Source: JBFFSQ01 sp041572275
GTDB taxonomy: Bacteria > Pseudomonadota > Gammaproteobacteria > SZUA-229
DNA: 25,612 nucleotides
Assembly: GCA_041572275.1 (NCBI GenBank)
Contig: JBFFSQ010000019.1
Location: 1 to 25,612 of the forward strand
Direction of reading: 5' to 3'
Positions within the stretch are counted from its first letter, which is position 1; each line of letters starts with the position of its first letter. The translations under genes were made by a program, and so were the position numbers. The notes under the pieces are model-generated. The model searched no databases and was not told where the DNA came from. It saw nothing but the letters and a program-made list of their open reading frames with translations. Below, in pieces: positions 1-8,750 of this stretch.

Positions 1-845
1 AATGCTTTGCGACTATCCCAGACCCTGGCCTTGGCCATGGCAGCATCCTGTGACATCCCGGATTCTGCCAGACTGGTAAGCAGGCGAACCTCTCGACTCA
101 GGGCCCACAAAGCCAGTACTGGCTCGACACCCTCGTTTTTCAATCCGCCAATTATGCGTGACGTCCGCGCCAGATCACCGCTTAAAGCACAGTCCACCAG
201 GTCATAAATGCTATAGCGCGCACTGTCAGTCACCGCAGCAGTCAGCTGCTCAAGCTCCAGTCGTACCGGGCCGTAAAGCAGATACAACTTATCAATTTCC
301 TGGGCAGCGGCCAGCAGGTTTCCTTCCACTCGCTCTACCAACAGGGCCACGGCATCTCGACTGGCCTGCATACCCAGACCCTGCATTCGTTGCTCAATCC
401 AGCGCGGCAATTCATGTACCGCGACAGGCCAGCACTGAACAATAATGCCGGCCTGATCAAGGGTTTTATGCCATTTGGTGTTTTTGGCACTGCCCTCAAG
501 CTTGCCACTGGTAATAATCAGTACCGCATCATCGGCGGGACGCTGGGCATAGTCGAGTAATGCCTGGCTACCGGGCTTACCCGGCTTGCCTGTTGGCATA
601 CGCAATTCAAGAATACGCTGTTCTGCAAATAGTGACAGACTGTTGCCAACATCCTGTAACTGGCTCCAGTCAAACTTATTGTCCACATCCATGACCTCCC
701 GCTCACTGTAACCCAGCTCCCGGGCTTTGGCGCGAATGGCATCGGCTGTTTCCATAACCTGCAGGGGCTCGTCACCATAGACAAAATAGATCGGCTGCAA
801 GCCCTTGCTCAGATGCTGCTGGATTTGATCAGGACGTACTTTCAT
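1..845 (-). CDS. holA: DNA polymerase III subunit delta (3' part cut by window edge)
   Basis: Delta subunit of the DNA polymerase III clamp loader; it opens the beta sliding clamp during loading. About 281 codons are visible from the ATG at 845 running left off the window; E. coli HolA is about 343 residues, so roughly the last fifth is missing. The translation begins MKVRPDQIQQHLSKG and has the family's early IYFVYGDEPLQ segment, then a central W-I-E-Q-R-M helix region and the EGNLLAAAQEIDKL segment typical of HolA. There is no Walker A motif, as expected for delta. It lies 18 bases downstream of lptE in the order leuS-lptE-holA, the same as in E. coli, so the three are probably co-transcribed. 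The identification rests on these motifs plus the gene order. Confidence 0.93.
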   Translation of the reverse strand, partial: MKVRPDQIQQHLSKGLQPIYFVYGDEPLQVMETADAIRAKARELGYSEREVMDVDNKFDWSQLQDVGNSLSLFAEQRILELRMPTGKPGKPGSQALLDYAQRPADDAVLIITSGKLEGSAKNTKWHKTLDQAGIIVQCWPVAVHELPRWIEQRMQGLGMQASRDAVALLVERVEGNLLAAAQEIDKLYLLYGPVRLELEQLTAAVTDSARYSIYDLVDCALSGDLARTSRIIGGLKNEGVEPVLALWALSREVRLLTSLAESGMSQDAAMAKARVWDSRKA

Positions 846-863
846 ACTGATTTTCCCTCGAAA

Positions 864-1400
864 CTAGTAAGACCTGGCTGCCTGCAGTCGCAACATGATG
901 AGTCGCACCATATCCTGCTGCATATCCCGGATCAACATGGCTTCTTCACGTCCCTTGCCCAATACATCCTCAGTATCAAACAGAAAATCCCGGGTCAACG
1001 TCAGGCGCTGTTGTGGAATCAATACTCTGTCTTGCGTGGCCAACACAAAGTCGACACTGTAGCTCAACTCGTATTCCCGTGCCCGACCTCTGGAATCCAC
1101 TGACAGCACCCGTTTACTCTGTTGTTCGGCAAGCAACCGCAAATGCGCCTGGGCACTATCTTTTGATTCAACCAGCTCAATATCACTGGCCAAGAGTGCT
1201 CGCCTGAGAAAACGAACCAGCTCACTGTTATCGTTGCTGGTTTCCAGGAAGGTCGTCGCCATCGACTCTGGCAACTGATAAGCACCACGCAGATGAAAAC
1301 CACAGGCCTGCAGCGATACAAAACATACCAGTAACACCAGCAGTCTAAAGGGCTGCCAGTCCCTCGACATGTTTTCAGCTCTGTATAGACCTGCCTGCAT
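864..1400 (-). CDS. lptE: LPS-assembly lipoprotein LptE
   Basis: Outer-membrane lipoprotein that plugs and stabilises LptD, the channel delivering lipopolysaccharide to the cell surface. The protein has a hydrophobic signal segment ending in the lipobox L-Q-A-C (Cys33 from the first ATG), followed at once by GFHLRG, the family hallmark after the acylated cysteine. The rest is a compact domain ending near LRLQAARSY. Two starts are possible. The ATG at 1400 follows GGTGG within the end of leuS. The in-frame ATG at 1370 gives a 168-residue protein with a more normal signal peptide (MSRDWQPFR, then the hydrophobic core). The 1370 start is more lipoprotein-like, but the upstream Shine-Dalgarno is weaker. 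The stop of leuS lies 6 bases before the first start, so coupling with leuS is likely. Confidence 0.92.
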   Translation of the reverse strand: MQAGLYRAENMSRDWQPFRLLVLLVCFVSLQACGFHLRGAYQLPESMATTFLETSNDNSELVRFLRRALLASDIELVESKDSAQAHLRLLAEQQSKRVLSVDSRGRAREYELSYSVDFVLATQDRVLIPQQRLTLTRDFLFDTEDVLGKGREEAMLIRDMQQDMVRLIMLRLQAARSY

Positions 1401-1406
1401 GTGTAC

Positions 1407-3857
1407 TTAACCCACCACCAGATTGACCAGTCGACCGGGTACTACAATGACCTTACGCAGGGTCTTACCTTCGGTATGCTGTTTCACATTCTCATTCTCT
1501 TTGGCCATCTGCTCAATGCTGGCCTTATCAGCATCAGCAGGGACCTGAATGTGGCCACGTAATTTTCCGTTCACCTGAACCACCAGCTCCACAGTATCCT
1601 GTACCAGGGCCGATTCGTCATAGCTGGGCCAATGCTCAGTGGCCACTATCTGTTCGTGACCCAGTTGTTGCCAAAGCTGGTGACAGATATGAGGCACAAT
1701 GGGTGACAGCATCAACACAATGGCATCCAGGGCTTCCTGCATGAGAGCATGACCCTGATCCGAATCATCATTGAATTTAGCCAGCTCATTCATCAATTCC
1801 ATAATTGCCGCGATGGCCGTATTGAAGGTATAACGACGGCCAATATCATCGCTAACCTTTTTAATGGTTTCATGCAGCTTAAAGCGTAGTGCCTTTTGTT
1901 GCTCATTCAACTCATCAGGCCTTAGTTCCACCGCCCGCAATACGGAGACATGGCTATACACCTGTTTCCATAAACGTTTAAGGAAACGGTATGCGCCATC
2001 CACCCCGGAGTCAGCCCATTCCAGTGACTGTTCCGGGGGGGCTGCAAACATAGTAAACAAACGCACCGTATCGGCCCCATACTGATCGATCAGTCCCTGG
2101 GGATCGACGGTATTACCCTTGGACTTGGACATCTTGGTACCGTCTTTCAGTACCATGCCCTGGGTAAGCAAACGAATAAACGGCTCATCACCGTCGACCA
2201 GGCCCTCATCCCGCATCAGCTTATGGAAGAAACGCGCGTAGAGCAGGTGCAGTACCGCATGCTCAATGCCACCGATATATTGATCTACTGACAGCCAGTA
2301 CCTGGCCCGCTCGTCGAGCATGGCGTCCGCATCCGGCGAGGCAAATCGGGCGTAATACCAGGATGACTCAAAGAAGGTATCGAAGGTGTCAGTCTCACGC
2401 TCGGCCTTGCCACCGCATTGAGGACAGGTGGTTTGATAAAATTCTGGCATTTTCTTGATCGGCGAGCCCACATCCTCACCAAAACTGACATCTTCAGGCA
2501 AGACAACCGGTAACTGGTCTTCTGGCACCGGCACCGAACCACAGGCATCACAATTAATCACCGGAATTGGTGTACCCCAGTAACGCTGACGGGAAACACC
2601 CCAGTCACGCAAACGGAAATTCACCTGTTTAGCGCCCTTACCCTGCTCAGCCAGATATTCGGCTATGGCATCAAAAGCCTGTTCTGAGGTTTTACCATCA
2701 AACAGTCCTGAATTTTTTAATATGCCTTTTTCCGTGAAGGCCGCCTGCTCCAGATCCACCGTTTCATCATTCAGCGGATATATGACCTGCTTAATCGCCA
2801 GACCATACTTCCGGGCAAATTCATAGTCACGCTGATCATGGGCCGGCACTGACATCACCGCACCAGAACCGTAATCGATCAGTACAAAATTAGCTGCATA
2901 TACCGGCACTTCTTCGCCAGTAACAGGATGGATCGCCCGAAAACCGGTATCCATCCCTTTTTTCTCCATGGTGGCCATATCGGCTTCCGCAACCTTGGTT
3001 GTTTTACATTCTTCGACAAATGTCTGCAGGTCAGGATTCTGTGACGCGGCTTTCAGTGCCAGCGGATGTTCAGCCGCCACCGCCACATAGGTTACCCCCA
3101 TCAGGGTATCAGGCCGTGTCGTATAAACCGTCAGCGGCTCTTCACCGCCGACCTCAAACTGCAGCTCAACGCCTTCGGAACGGCCGATCCAGTTACGTTG
3201 CATGGTCCGCACTTGCTCGGGCCAGCCGTCAAGCTTATCAATATCCTTCAACAACTCGTCAGCATAATCGGTGATTTTCATGAACCACTGGGGAATTTCC
3301 TTACGCTCCACCAAGGCACCTGAACGCCAGCCTCGACCATCAATAACCTGCTCATTGGCCAGTACGGTCTGATCCACCGGATCCCAGTTCACCATGGCAT
3401 TCTTCTTATACACCAGGTCCTTTTTCAATAGCCGGGTGAATAACCACTGCTCCCAGCGGTAATATTCAGGGCGACAGGTCGCCAGTTCACGATCCCAGTC
3501 ATAGCCAAACCCCAGCCGCTGCAACTGGCCGCGCATGTAATCAATATTCTCATAGGTCCAGCTTGCGGGTGCCACCTTGTTCTTATGGGCGGCATTTTCG
3601 GCGGGTAAGCCAAAAGCATCCCAGCCCATAGGCTGCAATACATTTTTGCCCTGCATGCGTTGATAGCGAGAAATCACATCACCAATGGAGTAATTACGTA
3701 CGTGCCCCATATGCAGGCGACCACTGGGATAAGGAAACATAGCCAGGCAATAAAACTTCTCCCTGTCCGGGTCTTCTATCGCCTTAAATATCTGATTTTT
3801 ATCCCAATATTCCTGGGCTTGTTGTTCAATTTCTTGGGGCTTGTAATTTTCTTGCAT
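1407..3857 (-). CDS. leuS: Leucyl-tRNA synthetase
   Basis: Cytoplasmic class I aminoacyl-tRNA synthetase that charges tRNA-Leu. It has 816 residues, somewhat shorter than the roughly 860 of E. coli. The HIGH signature is H49-M-G-H52, within a PSGRLHMGH context. The KMSKS loop is K575-S579. Between them lies the editing (CP1) domain with the TTRPDT segment near residue 246 and the GSGAVMSVPAHD segment. A zinc-binding region contains two Cys-x-x-Cys pairs (CDAC and CPQC), and the SSWYYARF catalytic segment follows. The C-terminal tail ends in VVVPGRLVNLVVG. It is the first gene of the leuS-lptE-holA unit and is divergent from ybeL. No T-box or other leader is apparent in the 112 bases between them. 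Confidence 0.98.
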   Translation of the reverse strand: MQENYKPQEIEQQAQEYWDKNQIFKAIEDPDREKFYCLAMFPYPSGRLHMGHVRNYSIGDVISRYQRMQGKNVLQPMGWDAFGLPAENAAHKNKVAPASWTYENIDYMRGQLQRLGFGYDWDRELATCRPEYYRWEQWLFTRLLKKDLVYKKNAMVNWDPVDQTVLANEQVIDGRGWRSGALVERKEIPQWFMKITDYADELLKDIDKLDGWPEQVRTMQRNWIGRSEGVELQFEVGGEEPLTVYTTRPDTLMGVTYVAVAAEHPLALKAASQNPDLQTFVEECKTTKVAEADMATMEKKGMDTGFRAIHPVTGEEVPVYAANFVLIDYGSGAVMSVPAHDQRDYEFARKYGLAIKQVIYPLNDETVDLEQAAFTEKGILKNSGLFDGKTSEQAFDAIAEYLAEQGKGAKQVNFRLRDWGVSRQRYWGTPIPVINCDACGSVPVPEDQLPVVLPEDVSFGEDVGSPIKKMPEFYQTTCPQCGGKAERETDTFDTFFESSWYYARFASPDADAMLDERARYWLSVDQYIGGIEHAVLHLLYARFFHKLMRDEGLVDGDEPFIRLLTQGMVLKDGTKMSKSKGNTVDPQGLIDQYGADTVRLFTMFAAPPEQSLEWADSGVDGAYRFLKRLWKQVYSHVSVLRAVELRPDELNEQQKALRFKLHETIKKVSDDIGRRYTFNTAIAAIMELMNELAKFNDDSDQGHALMQEALDAIVLMLSPIVPHICHQLWQQLGHEQIVATEHWPSYDESALVQDTVELVVQVNGKLRGHIQVPADADKASIEQMAKENENVKQHTEGKTLRKVIVVPGRLVNLVVG

Positions 3858-3969
3858 CTTATTGGCTTCAATTCACGCAGAGTCGATCAGACTGAACTAT
3901 AAAGGATGTGAAGGATACATCAGTACCCTATGCAAAGAAACTCAGTTATTTCAGTCACAAGGTCTTACC

Positions 3970-4488
3970 ATGCCAGCCTCAAATAACAATTGTAATCATT
4001 CACTGGTTGATTCCTATAACCAGATGATGGCGCGCATCAGAGACAGCATCGAAACCGCCGAAGCCCATGCTATGCCTACTTTACAAAAAGCCATCGACAG
4101 GGCCAAACAGGAAGCTATTCGCCTGGGTGAAATCAGCCTGGAAGAGGCTGAAGAAGTAGGTAATTACATCAAGCGTGACATCAATGATGCCGCAGAGTAC
4201 CTGATGGAAACAAGCCACGAGTTCAGCGAATGGTTGCTACTGGATATCGACATCATCGAACAAAAAGTACTGGAACTGTTTTTATCAGTGGCCGACAAGA
4301 CCCGTGTCGAGCTCGAGGAGCTCAGCCACCCGGTCAACCAACTGGTGACATACCATAGCGGCGAAATCACCGGTCCCGGCTCACTGGCCTGTGGCAACTG
4401 TAACGAATTGATTCAATTCAATACCACGAGTCATATACCCGCCTGCCCGAACTGTCAGCACAGGACTTTCAGGCGTTTTGAACGTTAG
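3970..4488 (+). CDS. ybeL: Zinc ribbon-containing protein, YbeL family (DUF1451)
   Basis: Small protein of unknown biochemical role; 172 residues from the ATG at 3970. It has a long N-terminal helical part rich in Glu/Ala/Ile, then a conserved YHSGEITGPG segment, then a C-terminal zinc ribbon with C-G-N-C and C-P-N-C pairs. This matches E. coli YbeL, which has the same Y-H-S-G-E segment and is also a neighbour of leuS. I chose 3970 because AAGGT lies just upstream and the protein then has the family's length. The reading frame stays open to 3862, but those extra 36 residues look unlike the family. It is divergent from leuS and converges with the secreted-protein gene on its right. Family assignment is firm; function is unknown. 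Confidence 0.88.
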   Translation: MPASNNNCNHSLVDSYNQMMARIRDSIETAEAHAMPTLQKAIDRAKQEAIRLGEISLEEAEEVGNYIKRDINDAAEYLMETSHEFSEWLLLDIDIIEQKVLELFLSVADKTRVELEELSHPVNQLVTYHSGEITGPGSLACGNCNELIQFNTTSHIPACPNCQHRTFRRFER

Positions 4489-4537
4489 AAAAAGTCCGAC
4501 ATAAACAACGACATCCGCAAGTTCGGTAAGAACCCAC

Positions 4538-4918
4538 TCATTCCAGTGTTAACACATAATCCTGTTCAGCTACGCCATGAACCGAATCAGACGCACGAAC
4601 AAGTAGCGTCTTGATCGAAACAGGTATCCTCACTCCGGACAATGAACGAGTAAATGGTTGCTCATCCACATGAGGATGGTGAAGCGTGCGTGTCGCCAAC
4701 ACCTGCCCCTGTGGACTTAGCACCTGCCACTGATTGGCATAATGATCCCAGCCTGTATCATCATGTTGCAGGGTTACTCTGACGGTGCAAACGCGTTGTG
4801 GATTACACTCTGCCTGTGCGGTCACCACCTCAGGCTTACCCGCATGTACCCATGACGATGTCAGCCCGAGCGCCAGTACAACCGTCCCTGACAAACTGAG
4901 CAGCATATTTTTCTTCAT
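4538..4918 (-). CDS. Small secreted (periplasmic) protein of unknown function
   Basis: I do not recognise this family. The 126-residue product has a clear Sec signal peptide: MKKN, a hydrophobic stretch of about 16 residues, then a likely cleavage after W-V-H-A (Ala26). The mature part is about 100 residues. It contains two cysteines close together (Cys38 and Cys44), which could form a disulfide in the periplasm, and has an alternating pattern (VCTVRVTLQH, WQVLSPQGQVLATRTL) suggesting a small beta-sandwich. Its ATG overlaps the stop of lnt in an ATGA arrangement, so translation is probably coupled to lnt and it is the last gene of the miaB-phoH-ybeY-corC-lnt run. The start and the secretion signal are well supported; the role is not known. 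Confidence 0.8.
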   Translation of the reverse strand: MKKNMLLSLSGTVVLALGLTSSWVHAGKPEVVTAQAECNPQRVCTVRVTLQHDDTGWDHYANQWQVLSPQGQVLATRTLHHPHVDEQPFTRSLSGVRIPVSIKTLLVRASDSVHGVAEQDYVLTLE

Positions 4919-6429
4919 TGCGACCGTCCTGTATTGTTTACAGTTAACACACGAACCAGCACTAGCACACTAACTACCAGACTTATCAATAAATAATTGC
5001 CCCACATGACATAGGGGGTTCGCCCCATTAATGGCTGTACTTCAGCACTCAGTACATAGCGCTCGAATTGTGGGGCTATCGCCTGAACCTGTCCACTAGC
5101 ATCAATGACCGAAGACACACCGGTATTGGTAGCACGCAGCATATAACGACCTGTTTCCAACGCTCGCATGCGCGCGATCTGGTGGTGTTGCCAGGCCTCG
5201 GGCGAATCCTCGAACCAGGCATCATTACTCACATTAATCAGCAGACGCGCCTCAGGCAGATCTTTGCGCACATCTCGATCAAACACATCCTCAAAACAAA
5301 TACTGATACCGACAGTCTGACCAGCCATCTCAACCAGCGGCTGTCGTTCTGGGCCCGAGTCAACATCTGACATGGGGATCTTGATCCAGCGTGAAAAAAA
5401 AGTGAGCAGACTGCGAAATGGATAATACTCACCTAAGGGCACGAGATGACGTTTTTTATACACACCATCACGCAGATTGATCACGCTATTGTAATAACGT
5501 CGTTTATTTTGATCACGGATAAACAAGCCCAGCAGCACATCAACATCATGGCCATTGGCTTCGCGTTTCAGCTCGGCCAGATATGGACGCACCCTGAACT
5601 GGTAATCAGGCACGGCCGTTTCTGGCCAGATAATGACATCACTATCCCAGTGCTGACGAGTCAGTTCCCGGTACATGTCCAGCGTCGGCTGACGCATATG
5701 GCGTTGCCACTTGTCACTCTGGGCAATATTTCCCTGTATCAGACTGACCCTGACAGGCTCACCTGTTTTTTCAGTCCAGTCAATTGGCATAAGCCCATAG
5801 CCCAGAAGCCAGATACTGGCAAGCACAGCCAGACTCTGAACCAGCCGGCGTTTATACACGAGCACGGCCAGTAAACCACAACTCAAGGCAACCAGATAGG
5901 TGAGGCCAAGACCACCAAGCAACGGCACATAGCCGGCTAATGGCGTATCGATTTGTGAATAACCCAACTGCAACCAGGGAAAACCTGTCAGTACAGTCCC
6001 CCTTAACCATTCTGCCAGCACCCATAATAACGGGAACAACAGAACCAGTTGCTTGCTGGCCGATAGCTTGAACCATCGACGACCGGCTGCCAGTACAGTG
6101 GCCGGGAACAATGCCAGATACGCCGCCAGCAACAGAACCATGACACTGGCCATTAATGCGGGTGCACCACCATGATAATGCAAGCTGTAATATATCCAGT
6201 GCACGCCATGAGCAAACCAGCCCAGACCAAACCAAAAAGCACGTTTGAAAGCCTGCGCCGGTGTTTGCTCGACCAGCATCAGGAACAAGCCCGTCAGTAA
6301 GGGGTACAGCAGCCAGGACTGATCATAAGGCGCAAAGGCAAACGGCAACAGTAAGCCGCAGAATAGCGCAGAGAAATAAAATAAGATGGATCGGAGTTTA
6401 GTATTTGTCTTCAGTAATTCAGCTATCAC
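4915..6429 (-). CDS. lnt: Apolipoprotein N-acyltransferase
   Basis: Inner-membrane enzyme that adds the third acyl chain to the N-terminal cysteine of lipoproteins, allowing Lol-dependent export to the outer membrane. It has 504 residues, close to the 512 of E. coli. Residues about 15-215 hold several membrane segments, residues about 225-465 form the nitrilase-like domain, and a last membrane segment lies near 476-495. The catalytic triad is visible: Glu270 in WPETAVP, Lys326 just before HLVPLGE (whose Glu334 is also conserved), and Cys378 in SICFEDVF. The start is a GTG at 6429, with AGGGA upstream, lying 11 bases inside the end of corC; this implies coupled translation. The gene order phoH-ybeY-corC-lnt is standard in gammaproteobacteria. 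Confidence 0.97.
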   Translation of the reverse strand: MIAELLKTNTKLRSILFYFSALFCGLLLPFAFAPYDQSWLLYPLLTGLFLMLVEQTPAQAFKRAFWFGLGWFAHGVHWIYYSLHYHGGAPALMASVMVLLLAAYLALFPATVLAAGRRWFKLSASKQLVLLFPLLWVLAEWLRGTVLTGFPWLQLGYSQIDTPLAGYVPLLGGLGLTYLVALSCGLLAVLVYKRRLVQSLAVLASIWLLGYGLMPIDWTEKTGEPVRVSLIQGNIAQSDKWQRHMRQPTLDMYRELTRQHWDSDVIIWPETAVPDYQFRVRPYLAELKREANGHDVDVLLGLFIRDQNKRRYYNSVINLRDGVYKKRHLVPLGEYYPFRSLLTFFSRWIKIPMSDVDSGPERQPLVEMAGQTVGISICFEDVFDRDVRKDLPEARLLINVSNDAWFEDSPEAWQHHQIARMRALETGRYMLRATNTGVSSVIDASGQVQAIAPQFERYVLSAEVQPLMGRTPYVMWGNYLLISLVVSVLVLVRVLTVNNTGRSQ

Positions 6430-7282
6430 CGCTGGATTCCCTGGCGGATTCGGGCAACAGAATCACCTGCACCTGCTTGATACGACGACTGTCAGCACTG
6501 GTGATTTTGAACAGAAAACGGTCGATGGTAATAGACTCACCCCGCTTCGGTAAATGCCCGAGATACTTCATCAGCATACCGGCCAGGGTATCGTAATCAT
6601 CTTCCGCAAACTGACTTTCAAAATAGGCATTGAATTCTTCAATCGAGGTCAGTGCTTTCACCGAATAGCGACTCACACCCAGGCGGCGAATATTGCCGAC
6701 ATCTTCAACATCATGTTCGTCATCAATATCGCCAACAATCTGCTCCAGCACATCCTCGATGGTTACCAGACCGGCGACACCGCCATATTCATCCACCACG
6801 ATAGCCATGTGATTACGACTGGAACGAAACTCCTTGAGCAATACATTGAGGCGTTTACTCTCGGGTACGAAAATTGGTGACCGCAATACATCCTTGAGAT
6901 CAAACTCACCCCGGCTTTCCGCATCGCTATAACGCAACAGGTCTTTAGCCAGTAGAATGCCGACAATCTCATCGCGGTTATCACCGATGACAGGAAACCG
7001 TGAATGACCGGAATTAATCACCACCGGCAACATGTCTTCATAGGTGTTTTTCTCATCCAGCACCACCATGTGTGAGCGAGGTATCATGATATCCCGGGCC
7101 TGTATTTCAGAAACCTGAAAGACGCCTTCAATCATGGTCAAAGCATCAACATCAAACAGATCTCGCTTATATGCGCTTTGAAGTATATCGATCAGCTCTT
7201 CACGATCCTGTGGTACATCAAGAAAAATTCGACTGAGTTTTTCGATGAAGGTGAGTTTCGAATCACTGGTTTGATCATTCAT
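6419..7282 (-). CDS. corC: CorC/YbeX family protein with paired CBS domains
   Basis: Soluble 287-residue protein of the CorC (YbeX) family, historically linked to magnesium and cobalt efflux and more recently to ribosome-related phenotypes. The sequence shows a helical start, then AR-D-IMIPRS (residues about 62-70) opening the first CBS domain. The second CBS domain lies at about 130-188 and contains VDEYGGVAGLVT. The C-terminal transporter-associated domain (about 205-278) contains a DYDTLAGMLM segment. There is no membrane segment, so it is the short cytoplasmic form rather than the DUF21-containing CorB form. Its ATG directly follows the ybeY stop (TAAATG) and its 3' end overlaps lnt by 11 bases. 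It is a middle gene of the operon. Confidence 0.94.
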   Translation of the reverse strand: MNDQTSDSKLTFIEKLSRIFLDVPQDREELIDILQSAYKRDLFDVDALTMIEGVFQVSEIQARDIMIPRSHMVVLDEKNTYEDMLPVVINSGHSRFPVIGDNRDEIVGILLAKDLLRYSDAESRGEFDLKDVLRSPIFVPESKRLNVLLKEFRSSRNHMAIVVDEYGGVAGLVTIEDVLEQIVGDIDDEHDVEDVGNIRRLGVSRYSVKALTSIEEFNAYFESQFAEDDYDTLAGMLMKYLGHLPKRGESITIDRFLFKITSADSRRIKQVQVILLPESARESSGDS

Positions 7283-7747
7283 TTAGTCATTACCGTAGGG
7301 GTCTGTATAGCCCAGTTGCTGCATTAGTTGAATTTCCAGCCTTTCCATTTCTTCTGCCTGTTCATCTTCCACATGATCATAGCCCTGCAGATGCAACATG
7401 CCGTGAATGACCATATGCGCCCAATGCGATTTGGTATCTTTATGTTGGTCACGCGCCTCACGCTCTACCACGGGTGCACAAATAACAAGATCACCTAACA
7501 TGGCAATCCCCAGCGCTTCCGGGATATCCATAGGAAAAGACAAAACATTGGTAGGGTAATCTTTGCCGCGATAACGTTTATTCAAGGACTGGCTTTCAGC
7601 CTCATCCACAATGCGGATACTGACCTGGGCATCACCCGCCTGACGCAAGGCATGATCAACCCAGAGCTGGAACTCGTCACTCGTCGGAGGCTCTTCGCCG
7701 GCTTCTGCCTGGCTTTCGCTGTATTGCACATCCAGTTCAACTGACAT
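7283..7747 (-). CDS. ybeY: Endoribonuclease / rRNA maturation factor YbeY
   Basis: Zinc metalloprotein needed for 16S rRNA 3'-end maturation and 70S ribosome quality control. From the ATG at 7747 the protein has 154 residues, as in E. coli (155), starting MSVELDVQYS. The zinc motif H-x3-H-x5-H is intact: His115, His119 and His125 in HGMLHLQGYDH. The conserved RGKD-PTNVLSFP segment lies at about residues 60-72. The frame is open upstream to 7828, but those 27 extra residues overlap phoH in another frame and are not family-like, so I reject that start. The gap from the phoH stop is only 4 bases and the gene abuts corC, supporting tight translational coupling. Confidence 0.95.
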   Translation of the reverse strand: MSVELDVQYSESQAEAGEEPPTSDEFQLWVDHALRQAGDAQVSIRIVDEAESQSLNKRYRGKDYPTNVLSFPMDIPEALGIAMLGDLVICAPVVEREARDQHKDTKSHWAHMVIHGMLHLQGYDHVEDEQAEEMERLEIQLMQQLGYTDPYGND

Positions 7748-7751
7748 GGTC

Positions 7752-8714
7752 TTAGTCTTCATCGCCATATTGGTCATAAGCGGTAACAATGCGTTGTACC
7801 AGTGGGTGACGCACAACATCACGGGCACTGAAAAAGGTCATTGCCACATCATCGATGTCCTTTAATACCTCAATGGCATGCCGGAGTCCGGACTGCGTAC
7901 CGCGGGGCAAATCGACCTGGGTGACATCGCCGGTGACCACTGCCGTGGAACCAAAGCCAATTCGCGTCAGAAACATTTTCATCTGTTCCCGCGTGGTGTT
8001 CTGTGCTTCATCCAGAATAATAAAGGCATCATTCAGGGTCCGGCCACGCATGTAGGCCAACGGGGCGATTTCGATAATATTACGCTCCATCAGTTTAGCC
8101 ACACGTTCAAAGCCCAGCATTTCATAGAGCGCATCATACATCGGTCGCAAATAGGGGTCGATTTTCTGCGCCAAATCACCCGGCAGAAAACCCAGACGCT
8201 CACCCGCCTCTACTGCCGGCCTGACCAGGACCAGTCGCCGCACCTTTTCAGCCTCCAGCGCCTCAACCGCACAGGCCACCGCCAGATAGGTTTTACCCGT
8301 ACCTGCCGGTCCAATACCCAGATTCAAATCATGGGTGAGTATATTTTGTAAATAATGAACCTGATTCGGCCCGCGTCCTTTAATGACACCTTTGCGTAAT
8401 TTCAGACTCCAGTGTTCGGCATCGATACTGCGCTCATCCGTCAACAATTCAAGTCCTGAATCTTGCAGTATCAGATTAATGCTGGATGGGGTCAGATCTT
8501 CAGTTTCAGTCGAGATATAGAGCGCCTTCAACACCTCAGCCACGACCTTGATGCCTTCAGGCTCACCAATTAGTTTGAAGTGATGATTGCGGTTATTTAT
8601 CTCAACACCCAGACGCGACTCAATCTGTCGCAGATGCTCATTAAAAGGTCCGCACAGGTTGGATAACCGTAAATTATCGGCCGGGCTTAAATCGATTTCC
8701 AGACTTTGAGTCAT
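7752..8714 (-). CDS. ybeZ: PhoH-family ATPase (YbeZ)
   Basis: Cytoplasmic P-loop ATPase of the PhoH family; in this context (next to ybeY and miaB) it is the YbeZ type, thought to act with YbeY in RNA processing. It has 320 residues. An N-terminal KH-like region (about 1-100) is followed by the PhoH core with Walker A GPAGTGKT at residues 135-142 and Walker B FIILDEAQN from 231. The conserved RPAVEAGE-LGFLPGD segment lies at about 165-180 and a VVTGDVTQ-DLPRG segment follows Walker B. The start at 8714 gives the family's normal length. It lies 36 bases after miaB and 4 bases before ybeY. The gene is often labelled phoH, but phosphate control is not implied here. Confidence 0.95.
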   Translation of the reverse strand: MTQSLEIDLSPADNLRLSNLCGPFNEHLRQIESRLGVEINNRNHHFKLIGEPEGIKVVAEVLKALYISTETEDLTPSSINLILQDSGLELLTDERSIDAEHWSLKLRKGVIKGRGPNQVHYLQNILTHDLNLGIGPAGTGKTYLAVACAVEALEAEKVRRLVLVRPAVEAGERLGFLPGDLAQKIDPYLRPMYDALYEMLGFERVAKLMERNIIEIAPLAYMRGRTLNDAFIILDEAQNTTREQMKMFLTRIGFGSTAVVTGDVTQVDLPRGTQSGLRHAIEVLKDIDDVAMTFFSARDVVRHPLVQRIVTAYDQYGDED

Positions 8715-8750
8715 AATGTTTATTTTAGATTCTTTTTTAGAATATTCAGA

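Noticed and set aside
3862..3969. Longer N terminus for the ybeL product, from 3862
   Set aside because: The 36 added residues do not resemble the YbeL family, and a better ribosome binding site (AAGGT) precedes the ATG at 3970.
5446..5874. Open frame of 142 codons on the plus strand
   Set aside because: It lies wholly inside lnt on the opposite strand; lnt has all its catalytic residues there, and the plus-strand product has no recognisable features.
7748..7828. Upstream start for ybeY at 7828
   Set aside because: It overlaps the end of ybeZ in another frame, and the extra residues have no family match; the 7747 start gives the normal length.
7878..8351. Open frame of 157 codons on the plus strand
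   Set aside because: It is antisense to the ATPase core of ybeZ and explained as a shadow of that gene.
8715..8750. Inverted repeat ATTC-N7-GAAT between miaB and ybeZ
   Set aside because: It is AT-rich with a 4-base stem; it does not look like a terminator and the genes appear co-transcribed.
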